Shown here in pieces: positions 16,949 through 26,833 of a stretch of 64,000 nt of DNA. The stretch is taken from positions 215,510-279,509 of the forward strand of contig JANWYD010000007.1 in the NCBI GenBank assembly GCA_025057155.1, in the 5' to 3' direction. A model generated the notes under the pieces. That model was not told the DNA's origin. It did no database searches and saw only the letters and a list, made by a program, of their open reading frames with translations. The position numbers and the translations under genes were made by a program. Every line of letters starts with the position of its first letter. The stretch's first letter is position 1. Source of the DNA: Chloroflexaceae bacterium (GTDB taxonomy: Bacteria > Chloroflexota > Chloroflexia > Chloroflexales > Chloroflexaceae).

Positions 16949-17409
16949 CGTCGGTTCGCTCCTCTGTTCGCAGATACACGCCTGGCATGCGTGGACGCGA
17001 CTTTTGATGAGCGCATCCACAGAACCAGGCCGGTTTATCAGGTGCCGATGTCGTTAAAACGTTCGCTGAAGATGAGGGATCCTGCTGGAGTCCGCAAAAG
17101 CGAGTGGTTTAGTCGGGTTTCTGGAAGCCATAGCCCTTCGAGATCTTCCTTTGAAAGAGTATCATGGAGGCATTCCTGGAGCAGGCATTCTGAGGATGGT
17201 TCACTCTAACGGTCGCTCTCGTTCGATAATCCTGCGAAAGCGTTTTATCCGAATTGTAGATAGCGTTCATCTGGCGCCGGTCGGTCTAACGCCGTCATCA
17301 AAGTGTAAGGCGAATCCATACCGGTATATTACCACCGGCGGTGGCAAACCTCGCTCTCCCCGACCGGCCCGGGTCGGCATCGGGCGCACTGCGAGGCGCG
17401 CGGCGCGGA
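16949..17409. other. Intergenic region, no gene recognised
   Basis: No coding frame with family similarity. A short CCGACCGGCCCGGGTCGG palindrome near 17360-17377 lies 30-50 bases after the permease stop and could act as its terminator. The middle part is less GC-rich than the surroundings and may hold the regulator's promoter, though no clear -35/-10 pair was found. Confidence 0.4.
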
Positions 17410-19107
17410 TCAGCGCGCCTTCCACGCCTGGGCGCGCCGGGCGATGCCGCGGGTGGCGAGGTCGTAAAGCAGGCGCACCCCCACACTGGTGAGGATCACC
17501 AGCACCGACATGGCCGCGGCCGCAGCGGTGTCGCCAGCGTCGTCCATGTTAACGATGGCGACTGAAGCCAGTTTCAGGGCCGGCGAGTAGAGAAACACAA
17601 CCGCCGAGACGGTCACCATGGCGTTGACAAAGTAGTACATCGCCATTTCGAGCATAGCCGGCAGGCTGAGGGGTACGGTAACCTTCCAGAAGGTGCGGTA
17701 GAAGGGCGCCGCCAGCGAGGCGGACACCGCCTCGAACTCCGGATCGAGTTGCTTCAGAGCTGTGACGGCGGTCATGAAGCTGACGGTGTAGAAGTGGACA
17801 ATGTTCGACAGCACCAGAATGGCCATGGTGCCATACATAAAGGCGAACGGATTGGGAAAGGTCAGGCCGCCGATCCGCCATTCCAGCGGATTGAAGAAGA
17901 AAATGTAGGCCAGACCAATTACCATGCCCGGCAATGCTACCGGAAGCATCGAGAAAAAGTACGCCGCTGACCGCGCCGTTTTTAAGGGTGTTGTTTTCTC
18001 AATCAGATATGCGCTGATGAAGGTAATCGCCGTGCCCACTATGGCGGTGTACAACGACATGCGCACGCTGTTCCAGAACGCGCTGTAGCCGCCGCCCCCC
18101 ACCCGCGAAAAGTCGAAGTGTTTGAGGCTCAGGGTGAGGTTGTAGGGCCACAACTCAACCAGCGCCGCCAGAAAAACCGTGGCGATTACCGCGAACACGG
18201 CCAGGGTCAGCAGCAGGCAATAGACGAACGCCGCGCGGTCCATCCAGGGGCGCGGGCGCGGCTGGAACGGCGCCGAGCGCGCCGACAGCGCTGCGGCCTG
18301 CCGGCGCTGAACGATGCGGTCCGCCAGAAAGGCGATCGCGGTGGGAATGAGCAGTAGGATGCTGATCGTCGCGCCCATCTCGAAATTTTGCTGGCCAATG
18401 ACCTGTTTGTAGATGTCGGTCGCCAGCACATTGTAGTTGCCCCCCACTACTTTGGGGACGCCGAAATCGGTCAGCACCAGGGTGAAGGTGACGAAGATGG
18501 CGCTGACCAGACCGAAGCGCATACTCGGCAGGGTTACGGTGAGGAAGGTGCGCAGCGGCGACGCGCTGAGCGACTCGCTGGCCTCGTAGAGACGCGCGTC
18601 GGCCAGGCTTGCCGCAACCAGCAGGATCATGACGGCCTGGGGAAAGACGTAGAGCAGTTCGCCCAGCACGATCCCGGTAAAACCGTAGAGTTGAATGTCC
18701 CAGCCGGGGATAAGGCCGCCGAAGCCGGTAGTGACCAGCCCCTTGCGCCCAAACAGGTAGACCAGGCCAATGCCGTGGGCCAGGGGCGGCACGTAGAGCG
18801 GCAGCATGGCCGCCAGCAGGAAGGCGCGTTTCCCCGGCATGCACGTGCGCGTCAGGGCGTAGGCATACCCGAAGGCCAGGGCCACTGCCAGGATCATCGT
18901 AGTCAACGACACGCTCAGGCTGTTGGTGAAGGAGATCGCCAGCGCTGGCGTGCCAAAATAGCGCTGATAGTTGGCCAGCCCGACCCAGTTGCCTTCCTGG
19001 TCTGAAAAGCTGCGCTGCACCAGCGGCACAAGCGGCAACACGACCCCGATGAGCAGCCATGCCAGCACCAGCAGGATCAGGATGCGCTTGAGATGCTCTT
19101 CTTTCAT
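17410..19107 (-). CDS. phnU: ABC transporter permease, two fused 6-TM halves (AEP/iron type)
   Basis: 565 residues from ATG 19107 ([15 protein letters not shown]). About 12 transmembrane segments in two halves, each with the EAA-loop signature of binding-protein-dependent permeases: [23 protein letters not shown] near residue 187 and [25 protein letters not shown] near 470. Fused double permeases are typical of FbpB-type iron and PhnU2-type 2-aminoethylphosphonate importers. The partner substrate-binding protein and nearby phnX favour the phosphonate reading; ferric iron is the main alternative. Start codon has weak ribosome-binding support. The long upstream frame reads into repeats. Confidence 0.82.
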   Translation of the reverse strand: MKEEHLKRILILLVLAWLLIGVVLPLVPLVQRSFSDQEGNWVGLANYQRYFGTPALAISFTNSLSVSLTTMILAVALAFGYAYALTRTCMPGKRAFLLAAMLPLYVPPLAHGIGLVYLFGRKGLVTTGFGGLIPGWDIQLYGFTGIVLGELLYVFPQAVMILLVAASLADARLYEASESLSASPLRTFLTVTLPSMRFGLVSAIFVTFTLVLTDFGVPKVVGGNYNVLATDIYKQVIGQQNFEMGATISILLLIPTAIAFLADRIVQRRQAAALSARSAPFQPRPRPWMDRAAFVYCLLLTLAVFAVIATVFLAALVELWPYNLTLSLKHFDFSRVGGGGYSAFWNSVRMSLYTAIVGTAITFISAYLIEKTTPLKTARSAAYFFSMLPVALPGMVIGLAYIFFFNPLEWRIGGLTFPNPFAFMYGTMAILVLSNIVHFYTVSFMTAVTALKQLDPEFEAVSASLAAPFYRTFWKVTVPLSLPAMLEMAMYYFVNAMVTVSAVVFLYSPALKLASVAIVNMDDAGDTAAAAAMSVLVILTSVGVRLLYDLATRGIARRAQAWKAR

Positions 19108-19405
19108 TGCGGTTGCAGGTGGCTGCCCCCTCCCAGAAACCCTCTCTTTCACCCCGTCGGGGAGGCAAGGAAACCGGGTTTCCGCGCCCCTGCTCGCCGG
19201 GAGGGTTCGGGAGGGCAGCGCCCTTGCAGGAACACCCTCTATCCTCCTCAGGGAGGGGCGCGGGGAAGCAAAGCCTCGCCGCAACCTCTGACTCCGCCCT
19301 CGGCGGGCGCGCGCCCCGACGAAACCCGGACCGGTCTGCCGCCACGGGCAGCGCCAGCGGATCGCAGAGGGCTGCGCCCTCCGCACCTCCCCGCCGGGCG
19401 AAAAC
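19108..19405. repeat. Repeat-rich spacer between ATPase and permease genes
   Basis: Contains an AAGGAAACCGGGTTTCC palindrome (about 19150-19172) and several GGGAGGGC/GCCCTCCC-type tracts. No gene. The 298-bp gap suggests that the permease may have its own expression level even if the genes share a transcript. Confidence 0.5.
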
Positions 19406-20476
19406 TCACGAACTGGCCGGGTAGACCCGCAGGTGCCGCGGCGGCAACTCGACGGGGATCGTCATGCCCGCGCTGATGGACGCCTCGGAGGAGTGTTCCG
19501 GCGGCATATAGGCAATTATCGGCGCTTCCTGGCCCAGACGCAGGTGCAGGCGGTAGAACGGCCCGATAAACTCGATTTCCTCTACCCGCGCCCGGAGCAC
19601 GTTGACGGCCTGCCCATTACGCGCCACCTGCACCTGTTCGGGGCGGATCGCCAGCGTCACCGGCTGACCGGCGGGCTGATCGAGGCCATGGTCCAGTTCC
19701 AGGTCGGTATCCTGGAACCTCACCCGGTGGTCGCCGCACGCCACTGCCGGCAAGAAATTCATCAACCCCACGAAATCGGCCACGAAGGGCGTCGCCGGCT
19801 GGTGGTAGATAACCTCGGGTTCGCCCACCTGCACGATCCGGCCCCGCTCCATGACCACCACCCGGTCGGCCATGGTCAGGGCCTCTTCCTGGTCGTGGCT
19901 GACCATTACGGTAGTAATGCCAAGCTGCCGTTGCAGGCGGGCAATCTCGATGCGCAGGTTGGCGCGCACCCGCGCGTCCAGCGCCGAGAGCGGCTCGTCG
20001 AGCAGGAGCAGGCCGGGAGAAATCGCCAGGGCGCGCGCCAGCGCGACGCGCTGCTGTTGCCCGCCGCTCAGTTGCGCAGGGTAGCGGGAAGCGTACTCTG
20101 ACAGGCCCACCAGTTCCAGCATCTCCGCCACACGGGCGCGGATCTTCGCGCGGGGTTCACGGCGGTTCTCCAGGCCGTAGGCAACGTTTTGAAAGACGGT
20201 AAGGTTGGGAAACAGAGCATACGATTGAAAGACGATGCCGAAATTGCGCCTGGACGGGGGCAGGCGCGTCACGTCCTGCCCGGCCTGGATGACGCGCCCG
20301 GAGGTCGGTTCTTCCAATCCGGCAATGATCCGCAGCAGTGTGGTTTTGCCGCACCCGCTCGGCCCCAGCAAGAAGACGAATTCCCCCTCGCCAATCTCAA
20401 GGGTGACATCATCGAGGGCTACGGTGCGGTCGAAGCGCTTGCTGACGCGGTCAATCTGTAAGTAAGCGTGTGCCAT
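19406..20476 (-). CDS. phnT: ABC transporter ATP-binding protein (AEP/iron type)
   Basis: 356 residues from ATG 20476 ([15 protein letters not shown]); in-frame starts further upstream (20491, 20500) cannot be excluded. Walker A is [15 protein letters not shown] near residue 38, the Q-loop is [17 protein letters not shown], the signature [15 protein letters not shown] lies near 136, Walker B is [14 protein letters not shown] and the switch histidine is in [13 protein letters not shown]-terminal TOBE-like domain (residues 245-350) contains [10 protein letters not shown]. It powers the adjacent permease. The family (CUT1/FbpC-like) also serves iron and polyamines, so the substrate is inferred from context. 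Confidence 0.88.
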   Translation of the reverse strand: MAHAYLQIDRVSKRFDRTVALDDVTLEIGEGEFVFLLGPSGCGKTTLLRIIAGLEEPTSGRVIQAGQDVTRLPPSRRNFGIVFQSYALFPNLTVFQNVAYGLENRREPRAKIRARVAEMLELVGLSEYASRYPAQLSGGQQQRVALARALAISPGLLLLDEPLSALDARVRANLRIEIARLQRQLGITTVMVSHDQEEALTMADRVVVMERGRIVQVGEPEVIYHQPATPFVADFVGLMNFLPAVACGDHRVRFQDTDLELDHGLDQPAGQPVTLAIRPEQVQVARNGQAVNVLRARVEEIEFIGPFYRLHLRLGQEAPIIAYMPPEHSSEASISAGMTIPVELPPRHLRVYPASS

Positions 20477-20508
20477 GCCGGTTGAGACCATCTCTGGCAA
20501 AGGATGTT

Positions 20509-20534
20509 TCCGGGAGGGCGCGAACCCTCCCGGA
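20509..20534 (-). terminator. Intercistronic hairpin between phnS- and phnT-like genes
   Basis: TCCGGGAGGG pairs with CCCTCCCGGA over a six-base loop, 27 bases after the binding-protein stop codon and before the ATPase start. Such hairpins often give more binding protein than transporter mRNA. Confidence 0.5.
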
Positions 20535-20560
20535 CCCTGCGCGCAACCTGGAGGGTTGCC

Positions 20561-21628
20561 CTACTTCGGCTCAGACTTGGTATCGTAGCGCCGCATCCAC
20601 TCCGTCAGGATGCGCTCGCGATTGGCGGCGGCCCAGTTGAAGTCGTTGGGGATCAACTGTTTGATCGGGTCGGGCGGGTAGCCTTCCGGCACACCCACTG
20701 TGGTTTCGGCGGCCGTGATGGGGTAACTGGCGGCGTATTTGACCATCACCTCATCACTGATCGCCCAGTCGAGGAAGGTGCGAGCCGCAGGCTTGATGCT
20801 GGCCTTCTTGATCAGGGCATTGGCCTCGATGTCCCAGCCCGAGCCTTCGGTGGGAAAGACCGCCTCAATAGGCTGGCCCTCAGCCTTCTGCTTGATAGCG
20901 CGGTAGTCGAACGAGATGCCGATCACCGTCTCGCCGGCGCCGGCCATCTTGCAGGGTTTGGAACCGGAGTGGGTGTAGGCGGCGATGTTCTCGTGCAGGG
21001 CGTCAAGGTATTTCCAGCCTTCCTCTTCGCCTTTCATTTGCAGAATGGCCGAGACCGACAGGTACCCCGTGCCGGAAGAGTTGGGGTTGGGCATCACAAT
21101 CATACCGCGGTATACCGGGTTGGTCAGATCCTCCCAGCTCGCGGGCATGGGCAGGCCCTTGGCGGCCAGCTCGACGGTGTTGACGCAGAAGGCCGAGAAC
21201 CAGGCGTCAATCCCCACCCAGTGGGGCGGATTGGCGCTGTCGCGGAAGTTGGCGCGGATCTTCTCCAGGCCGGCGGGAGCGTAGGGTTCGAGCATCTGCT
21301 GCTGATCGGCCAGCAACAGACTGGAAGCGGCCAGGCCCCACACCACATCGGCCTGCGGATTATCCTTCTCGGCCAGCAGCCGGGCGGTAATCACGCCGGT
21401 CGAGTCGCGCACGATGTTGACCTTGATGTTGGGATACTTCTCATTGAAGAGCGGCAGATACACGGCAATCTGATCGTCTTCGAGGGCCGTATACACGGTA
21501 ATTTCGCCCGACGTGGCATCGCTCGCCGCGCCGCCACCGCTGGCGCCGCCGCCGCCGGCGCCGCCGCCGCCACACGCCGAAAGTAGCACGCCGAACACCA
21601 GCACCAGCAACCCGAGGCTCCTGAGCAT
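20561..21628 (-). CDS. phnS: ABC substrate-binding lipoprotein, 2-aminoethylphosphonate type
   Basis: 355 residues from ATG 21628 with AAGGAGAGGGG upstream. A lipobox LLSAC places the lipidated Cys at residue 19, followed by a Gly/Ala-rich linker. The mature part starts [19 protein letters not shown] and contains [13 protein letters not shown] and [13 protein letters not shown] motifs, then [11 protein letters not shown] and [15 protein letters not shown], the pattern of extracellular solute-binding family 1/PhnS2 proteins related to iron-binding FbpA. It lacks an obvious tandem-tyrosine iron site. With phnX on the same strand, import of 2-aminoethylphosphonate is the preferred reading. It is the first gene of the transporter operon. 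Confidence 0.82.
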   Translation of the reverse strand: MLRSLGLLVLVFGVLLSACGGGGAGGGGASGGGAASDATSGEITVYTALEDDQIAVYLPLFNEKYPNIKVNIVRDSTGVITARLLAEKDNPQADVVWGLAASSLLLADQQQMLEPYAPAGLEKIRANFRDSANPPHWVGIDAWFSAFCVNTVELAAKGLPMPASWEDLTNPVYRGMIVMPNPNSSGTGYLSVSAILQMKGEEEGWKYLDALHENIAAYTHSGSKPCKMAGAGETVIGISFDYRAIKQKAEGQPIEAVFPTEGSGWDIEANALIKKASIKPAARTFLDWAISDEVMVKYAASYPITAAETTVGVPEGYPPDPIKQLIPNDFNWAAANRERILTEWMRRYDTKSEPK

Positions 21629-21718
21629 ACCCCTCTCCTTCCAGGCACAGCGGTTCCGCGGGGACAGGCATGAATGTAGTTGGATGCAGGTATTACCCTA
21701 GCGCCAGAAGGTTAAGTG

Positions 21719-21755
21719 AGTATAAAATAAATATTAAGTAAAAACTAAATTCGGG
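21719..21755 (-). promoter_or_regulatory. AT-rich promoter region of the phn transporter operon
   Basis: Minus-strand TATACT (21724-21719) follows an A/T-only run unusual in this GC-rich window, which may act as an UP element. The -35 (TAGTTT at 17 bp) is poor, suggesting activator dependence. Leader length would be about 85 bases. Confidence 0.45.
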
Positions 21756-21797
21756 TGAGTAACCACAGGTTGATGCTGAACAAGGCTGCTCTCTTTG

Positions 21798-22065
21798 TCA
21801 TGCACTACCCCATGCGTCGGGCCACAGCAACGCAGCCTCCAACCGCCCGATGTGATAGCGCAGAACCAGACAGTCGCAGCTCCGCTCAGGCTCCAGCGTC
21901 GCCGTGCGTTCCTGAAGCCTCGCCAGCAGGCTCGCTGGCGTAGCGCGCTGCGCCTCGATGAGCGCGCGCATCGCCGAGGGGCCATCTTGCCGGGCAAATA
22001 GAGCCTGGCCGGAAACTCCAGGCCGAAGTCGCGCCGCTGAGCGGCTGACGAACCATCGGCATGGC
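21798..22065 (-). pseudogene. Possible degraded PadR-like regulator fragment
   Basis: Two minus-strand frames join into one plausible protein end. RRDFGLEFPARLYLPGK (one frame) leads, through a shift near 21985, into SAMRALIEAQRATPASLLARL and YHIGRLEAALLWPDA (other frame). The latter resembles the helical C-terminal domain of PadR/Vir-type regulators. No intact N-terminal winged helix was found, so it is either a frameshifted remnant or chance coding-like sequence. It lies between the phn importer and the ACR3-like exporter. Confidence 0.3.
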
Positions 22066-22301
22066 GACCATCTCTGGAGTATGGGACTGCTCGATCGTTT
22101 GAGTATGTGAGGCTTATCACTGTATAATACAGCCGCCCGCAGCGGGGTTTGGCAGTGGCCAGACCGTCCGATAAAGAGCTTGTTCGCCGGTTCCAGCATT
22201 GTAGCTGCCAGAACCAGCCCCCGAACGGTCACCCGCAAACAGCCGCGCAGCGAAACCATGTCTAACGGGACGCACCAAAGCGCCGGCAAGGCGCTCAGAC
22301 A

Positions 22302-23258
22302 ATGCAACGACCGCTCCTGGAACGCGCCCAACTGGGGGTGTACCTCCTGGCGATTATCAGCGGGGCGCTGCTCGGCGCGGCGCTGCCGGGAGCGTCGCCC
22401 TGGCTCGAACTGCTGCTCTGGCCCACACTGGCCAGCCTGCTCTACGCGACGTTTACGCAGATTCCGCTGCTGCACCTCCGTCAAATCTGGCGCCAGCCAC
22501 GCCTGCTGCTGATCATTCTGGGGGCGAATTTCCTGATCGTGCCGCCGGTGGTATGGGGGTTGATGGCGACGATCGGCGACGATCCCGTCCTCAGATTGGG
22601 TGTCGCCATGGTCCTGCTGGCGCCCTGTACTGACTGGTACGTGACCTTTACCCATCTAGGCAGGGGCGACGCGCGGCTGGCGCTGGCATCCACACCGTTG
22701 CTGCTGCTGGCGCAGATGGCGCTGTTGCCGCCATTGATCTGGCTCGTAGCGGGAACGGAAACCGCTGCAATCATCGAATCGCAGGCATTTGCCGCCGTAT
22801 TTGTCGGACTGATCCTTATTCCCCTTACCCTCGCGTGGCTGACCGAACGCTGGGCGGAGAGCGCCCGGCCCGGCGCACGCTGGATAGCGCTCATGAGCCA
22901 CGCGCCGGCGCCACTGCTGGGACTCACCCTCTGGCTCATCGCGGCAGCCAACATCCAGCGCCTCACGCTCGAGGTCGCAATGTCGCTTGGGCATATTGTG
23001 CTCATCTACCTCGGCTATCTGGCGCTGGTCCTGCTGATCGCCCGCGTCCTTGGATGGCTGCTCAAACTCGAAGCGCGACCCGCGCGCACGCTCTGTTTCA
23101 GCATGGGAACGCGAAACTCGTTTGTCGTGCTCCCTTTTGCCCTGGCATTGCCTGAGACTATGCACCTGGTTATTCCAGTGATCGTCCTGCAATCACTCGT
23201 GGAACTCGCCGGTATGCTCTTCTACCTGTGGTATGTTCCACGGTTGTTTCCGGATTGA
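22302..23258 (+). CDS. ACR3/bile-acid-symporter family transporter
   Basis: 318 residues from ATG 22302; no clear ribosome-binding site. About ten hydrophobic segments cover nearly the whole chain. The motif LLAPCTDWYVTFTHLGRGDARLALAS near residue 105 resembles the ACR3 core, where the arsenite-coordinating Cys follows AP, and TRNSFVVLPFALALP near 270 resembles the second crossover helix. The protein is therefore an ACR3-like or related bile acid:sodium symporter-type exporter; arsenite efflux is plausible because Cys is kept. No arsR or arsC is recognisable nearby, although the possible regulator remnant lies upstream. Confidence 0.7.
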   Translation: MQRPLLERAQLGVYLLAIISGALLGAALPGASPWLELLLWPTLASLLYATFTQIPLLHLRQIWRQPRLLLIILGANFLIVPPVVWGLMATIGDDPVLRLGVAMVLLAPCTDWYVTFTHLGRGDARLALASTPLLLLAQMALLPPLIWLVAGTETAAIIESQAFAAVFVGLILIPLTLAWLTERWAESARPGARWIALMSHAPAPLLGLTLWLIAAANIQRLTLEVAMSLGHIVLIYLGYLALVLLIARVLGWLLKLEARPARTLCFSMGTRNSFVVLPFALALPETMHLVIPVIVLQSLVELAGMLFYLWYVPRLFPD

Positions 23259-23565
23259 CCATCGCGTCGCAAACCGATGCCGCCGAACGGTGGTTCGTAT
23301 GCCGCATCCCGGAAGCGTGACCTTACAATCTTTCTTAAACCGGCGCGCCAACCGTCCGCCGGCGCCTGCGGAGCGGCCTGTCCCCCGCTTCGTCCGGCCA
23401 CGTCGCCGCGCGCGAGATTTGTTATACTGCAATCCATGCTGGATGCGCTATCCTGAGCTTTGGAAGCCCGGTTGCAACCTCAAATTGGCGGAGAAACGCG
23501 CCGTGTGCATCCAGTATCCCGGCGAGACGCACGTCCCACCGGGCGCATCGCAGAAAGGCTCCTCC
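23259..23565. other. Leader region before the WD40 lipoprotein
   Basis: No independent gene. An open frame continues from the transporter region into the WD40 gene, but its residues are arginine-rich and non-family-like, so the frame is judged non-coding. TTATACTGC near 23420 could include a -10. Confidence 0.4.
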
Positions 23566-25614
23566 ATGCCGCCCTTCCGCTTCCGCTGGCGCCGGCTCGG
23601 GTGCTGGCTCCTGTTCCTGTTGACCGGGTGCAACGGTCTGGCGCCCCTGCCCGCCACTGCGCCGCCCTTGCCCCCGCCGCCGCCCATTGTTCCGCTGAAC
23701 CGGCTCGCCGGGCAACCTCTGGCCGGCCCGCTGACGCCCCTGACCCCCGCAAACGCTGCTCAGGCTGCCACCCTGGCCACGCTCGGCGGGATTGGCGCGC
23801 CGCGGGCGGCTTTCTGGCTCGACGACGGGCGTATTGCCCTTTCCACCGATCTGGGCCTCGCCATCTGCGATCCGGCCACCGGCCAGATCGGCCCCCTCTT
23901 CGGCCCCCAGCCGCCACGGCTGGCCGCCGGCGTCCTGCCGGGACAGCGCCTCCTGCTGCAGAGCTTCGATCCCACGGCGCCTCTGGACGAACTGCTGATC
24001 TGGGACGTGGCCGCCGATCGCGCCATGCCCGTGCCCATCCCCCTCACAGCGCGCCTGACCCTGGCGCCCGCTGGCGCGCTCCTTGCTCTCCACGCCGCCC
24101 GCATCGAACAGGTTGGGAGCAACCTGATCGCTGTCGAGGATGGGCGCCTGGTCATCACCGATGCGCAGGGCCGCGAGGTCCGCACCGTGACCGAACCCTC
24201 TGCCGGGGCTGTCGCGTTCTCCACTGACGGGCGCCTCCTGGCTATCGGTCGTGCCGATTTCGCCACCATGCCTCCGGCGCTCAGCGTCGCCCTGGTTGAC
24301 CTGGCTTCGGGCGCCACCCGTCAGACGCTCACCGGTATCACCTATCAGGTCGAAACGCTGCTCTTCGTCCCCGGCGCGTCGGCGCTGATCGTGCAGGAGA
24401 ACGGCGGCGGGACCAGCCTGTGGGACGTGGAGAGTGGTCACAAGCTCCGTGATCTGGGAACCCTGGCGGGGATTGCCGCCGCCCCTGACGGTCGGCAGGT
24501 CGCAGCGATTGAGGGACCAGTGGTGCGCCGCTGGGGCCTCCCGGAGTGGCGCGAGTTGCCGCCGCTCGCCGTGCCCGCCGAGGTCGCGCCTGGACTTTCC
24601 GGCGCCGCGCTGGCCTTCGCTCCTGATGGCAACCGCCTGATGGCGGCTGGCCCCGAGCGGCTTATAGTCTGGGATCTGGCCGTGCCCGACGCTGCGCCTC
24701 TGGTGCGCGCCTTCACCGCCGCGTTGCGGCAGGTGGCGATTGCCCCCGACGGAGCGACCCTGGCGACGGCGGGGGGCCAGGAGAGTATTCTCTGGGATCT
24801 CGGCAGTGGCGAGGCGCGCTGGCGCGTCTGGGCCAACGTGCCGGCGGTCGCCTTCACGCCTGATGGCAGCCAGGCGCTGCTCCGCGCGGAACCGGCGGCT
24901 GAGCCGGGCGATCGTATTGGCCTGCGCGATGTTGCCGGCGATGCGCTGACATTGCTTGCTCTGCCTGCCAACTCACCCGCGTTCGCGGTGTCGCCCACGG
25001 GGACCAGTTTCGTGATGTCCGCCTCGCGGCGCCTGTTGCTCTACGATCTGACCACCGGCGGGCGGATCTGGGCGATTGACACCCCGCCAACGCTGGGGGG
25101 CGCCTTGAGCGGCACGCCGAGTTCCTCGGCGCCGGTATTCTCGCCCGACGGGCGCTTCGTGGCCATGGGCGTGGATACCGAGGTCCGCATGTGGGATGCC
25201 GCCAACGGAACCGAACTGCGGATCTTTACCCACAAGAGCGCCATGTCGGGCGTAGATCAGGTGGCCTTCGCGCCCGGCAGCGCCGTGCTGGCCTCGCTCA
25301 CCCTCGACAGCGTGATCCTCTGGGACGTGGCCCGTGGCGAGGCCATCCGCACCCTGAAGCTCGACGACCCCGATCGCCTGTTTCGCAACCTCGCCTTTGG
25401 CCCGGACGGTGCGCTGCTGGCCACCGCCACGACGCGCAACGCGAGCATCCCGGAGAGTCAGGCGCTGCTCTGGGAGGTCGCGACGGGCCAGGCAGTGGCA
25501 ACGCTGCCCGGTCACCCCGGCGCGGTCACGTCCGTCGCGTTTGCCCCCGATGGAACGTTTCTGGCTTCGGCGGCCACTGATGGCACGGTGCGCCTGTGGG
25601 GGGTGCGGCCCTGA
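23566..25614 (+). CDS. WD40-repeat lipoprotein
   Basis: 682 residues from ATG 23566 (MPPFRFRWRRLGCWLLFLL). A lipobox LLTGC gives lipidated Cys22, followed by a Pro-rich linker. The remainder is made of WD40-like blades with recurring AFAPDG and LWD motifs; the best are the last two (residues about 600-680), ending TDGTVRLWGV. Twelve to fourteen blades are possible, giving one or two propellers. It is probably a cell-surface scaffold, and no catalytic domain is visible. A minisatellite and a family A element follow it, and it is separated from the mod genes by 394 bp. Confidence 0.78.
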   Translation: MPPFRFRWRRLGCWLLFLLTGCNGLAPLPATAPPLPPPPPIVPLNRLAGQPLAGPLTPLTPANAAQAATLATLGGIGAPRAAFWLDDGRIALSTDLGLAICDPATGQIGPLFGPQPPRLAAGVLPGQRLLLQSFDPTAPLDELLIWDVAADRAMPVPIPLTARLTLAPAGALLALHAARIEQVGSNLIAVEDGRLVITDAQGREVRTVTEPSAGAVAFSTDGRLLAIGRADFATMPPALSVALVDLASGATRQTLTGITYQVETLLFVPGASALIVQENGGGTSLWDVESGHKLRDLGTLAGIAAAPDGRQVAAIEGPVVRRWGLPEWRELPPLAVPAEVAPGLSGAALAFAPDGNRLMAAGPERLIVWDLAVPDAAPLVRAFTAALRQVAIAPDGATLATAGGQESILWDLGSGEARWRVWANVPAVAFTPDGSQALLRAEPAAEPGDRIGLRDVAGDALTLLALPANSPAFAVSPTGTSFVMSASRRLLLYDLTTGGRIWAIDTPPTLGGALSGTPSSSAPVFSPDGRFVAMGVDTEVRMWDAANGTELRIFTHKSAMSGVDQVAFAPGSAVLASLTLDSVILWDVARGEAIRTLKLDDPDRLFRNLAFGPDGALLATATTRNASIPESQALLWEVATGQAVATLPGHPGAVTSVAFAPDGTFLASAATDGTVRLWGVRP

Positions 25615-25856
25615 ACCGGCGGCGACCCGGCGTTCCGGCTTATCGGGAAGAGGCGTGAATCTGTGGAGGTGGGGAGGTGGGGAACTGTGGAGGCGGGGAG
25701 GTGGGGAACTGTGGAGGCGGGGAGGTGGGGAGGTGAAGCGCGCAGTGGTATGCCAACTCCTGTTGAAGACGATGCCTGCGCGTCATCCCCAGGTCGAATC
25801 GAAACGCCATATCCAGCAATCTAAAATCCAGGATCCAGAATCCGCAATGGCATTTA
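25615..25856. repeat. GTGGAGGTGGGGA minisatellite and heptamer tract
   Basis: A tandem tract at about 25660-25736 repeats [24 protein letters not shown] units about three times. At 25805-25845 AATCTAAAATCCAGGATCC-like heptamers follow. No gene. Confidence 0.65.
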
Positions 25857-25991
25857 TTGTGAACTAAATCTTTCCGTAACTCCGCCCCCTCCCCAACCCT
25901 CCCCCGCCGGGGGAGGGAGTCCGGCTCCTCCCCCCAACGGGGGGAGGTTGGGAGTGGGGCGGAAAGGCAAGGAAACTTCGTTCACAGACTA
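25857..25991. repeat. Family A element, copy A2, abutting modA
   Basis: Right terminus CGTTCACAGACTA is well conserved; the left terminus (TTGTGAACTAAATCTTTC) is decayed. The interior has the C-rich/G-rich hairpin core. It ends 18 bases before the modA start, next to its GGAGG, so the modA transcript must start inside or upstream of the element. Confidence 0.75.
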
Positions 25992-26008
25992 TTTATGCTG
26001 GAGGCGCC

Positions 26009-26833
26009 GTGAAATTGTCCATCCTCATCCCCCTGACCGGCATCCTGCTGCTCCTGCTCGCCGCCTGCGGCGCGCCGCGGACGGGCGAGCCTGCGGATCG
26101 GCCCGCGAGCGGCGCCGCGGCGCAGGCGACCTCGGAACTTGTCGTCGCAGCCGCCGCTGACCTGACGCCGGCATTCCGGGAGATCGGCGCGTTGTTCGAG
26201 CAGCAAACCGGCATCCGGGTGATCTTCAACTTCGGTTCAACCGGCCAGCTTGCCCAGCAGATCGAGCGCGGCGCGCCGATAGACCTCTTCTATGCGGCGA
26301 ACAAGTCGTTTATCGAGGATCTGAACCGCGAAGGGCTGGTCATTCCCGAGACCATGCAGGTCTACGCCCAGGGCCGGTTGACACTGTGGACGCGCCCCGA
26401 CAGCCCGAATAAACCCGAACGTATCGAGGACCTGGTCGCCCCGGTCTATGCGCGGATCGCCATCGCCAACCCCGAACACGCCCCCTACGGCCAGGCAGCG
26501 AAGGAGGCCCTGGAGCGCGCCGGGATCTGGGGGGCCGTTGAGCCGCGTCTGGTGTACGGCGAGAACGTCGCCCAGACCCTCACCCTGGCCGATACAGGCA
26601 ATGTTGATGTGGCCATCGTGGCGCTGTCGCTCAGTGTGCAGGGGAACGGTTCCTGGACGATTATTCCGGCGGAGTTGCACCCTGACCACCCGCTGATCCA
26701 GATGGTCGCGGCGATCAAGGGCACGCCGCGCGAGGCCGAGGCCCGCCAGTTCATTGCCTTTGTCAACGGCCCCGATGGGCACGCTATCATGAAGAAGTAC
26801 GGCTTTATTCTTCCCAATGAGATTGTCGAATGA
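26009..26833 (+). CDS. modA: Molybdate ABC transporter substrate-binding lipoprotein
   Basis: 274 residues from GTG 26009 with GGAGG six bases upstream. Signal peptide with lipobox LLAAC (Cys20). The mature part begins ELVVAAAADLTPAFREIGALFEQQTG, then FNFGSTGQLAQQIERGAPIDLFYAAN, the diagnostic ModA sequence in which the A-A-A-D and S-T-G residues bind the oxyanion. Later motifs include IAIANPEHAPYGQAAKEAL and the C-terminal GFILP. It captures molybdate or tungstate at the cell surface. The stop codon overlaps the modB start (ATGA). Molybdate supply fits with molybdenum enzymes, some of which contain selenocysteine. Confidence 0.92.
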   Translation: MKLSILIPLTGILLLLLAACGAPRTGEPADRPASGAAAQATSELVVAAAADLTPAFREIGALFEQQTGIRVIFNFGSTGQLAQQIERGAPIDLFYAANKSFIEDLNREGLVIPETMQVYAQGRLTLWTRPDSPNKPERIEDLVAPVYARIAIANPEHAPYGQAAKEALERAGIWGAVEPRLVYGENVAQTLTLADTGNVDVAIVALSLSVQGNGSWTIIPAELHPDHPLIQMVAAIKGTPREAEARQFIAFVNGPDGHAIMKKYGFILPNEIVE

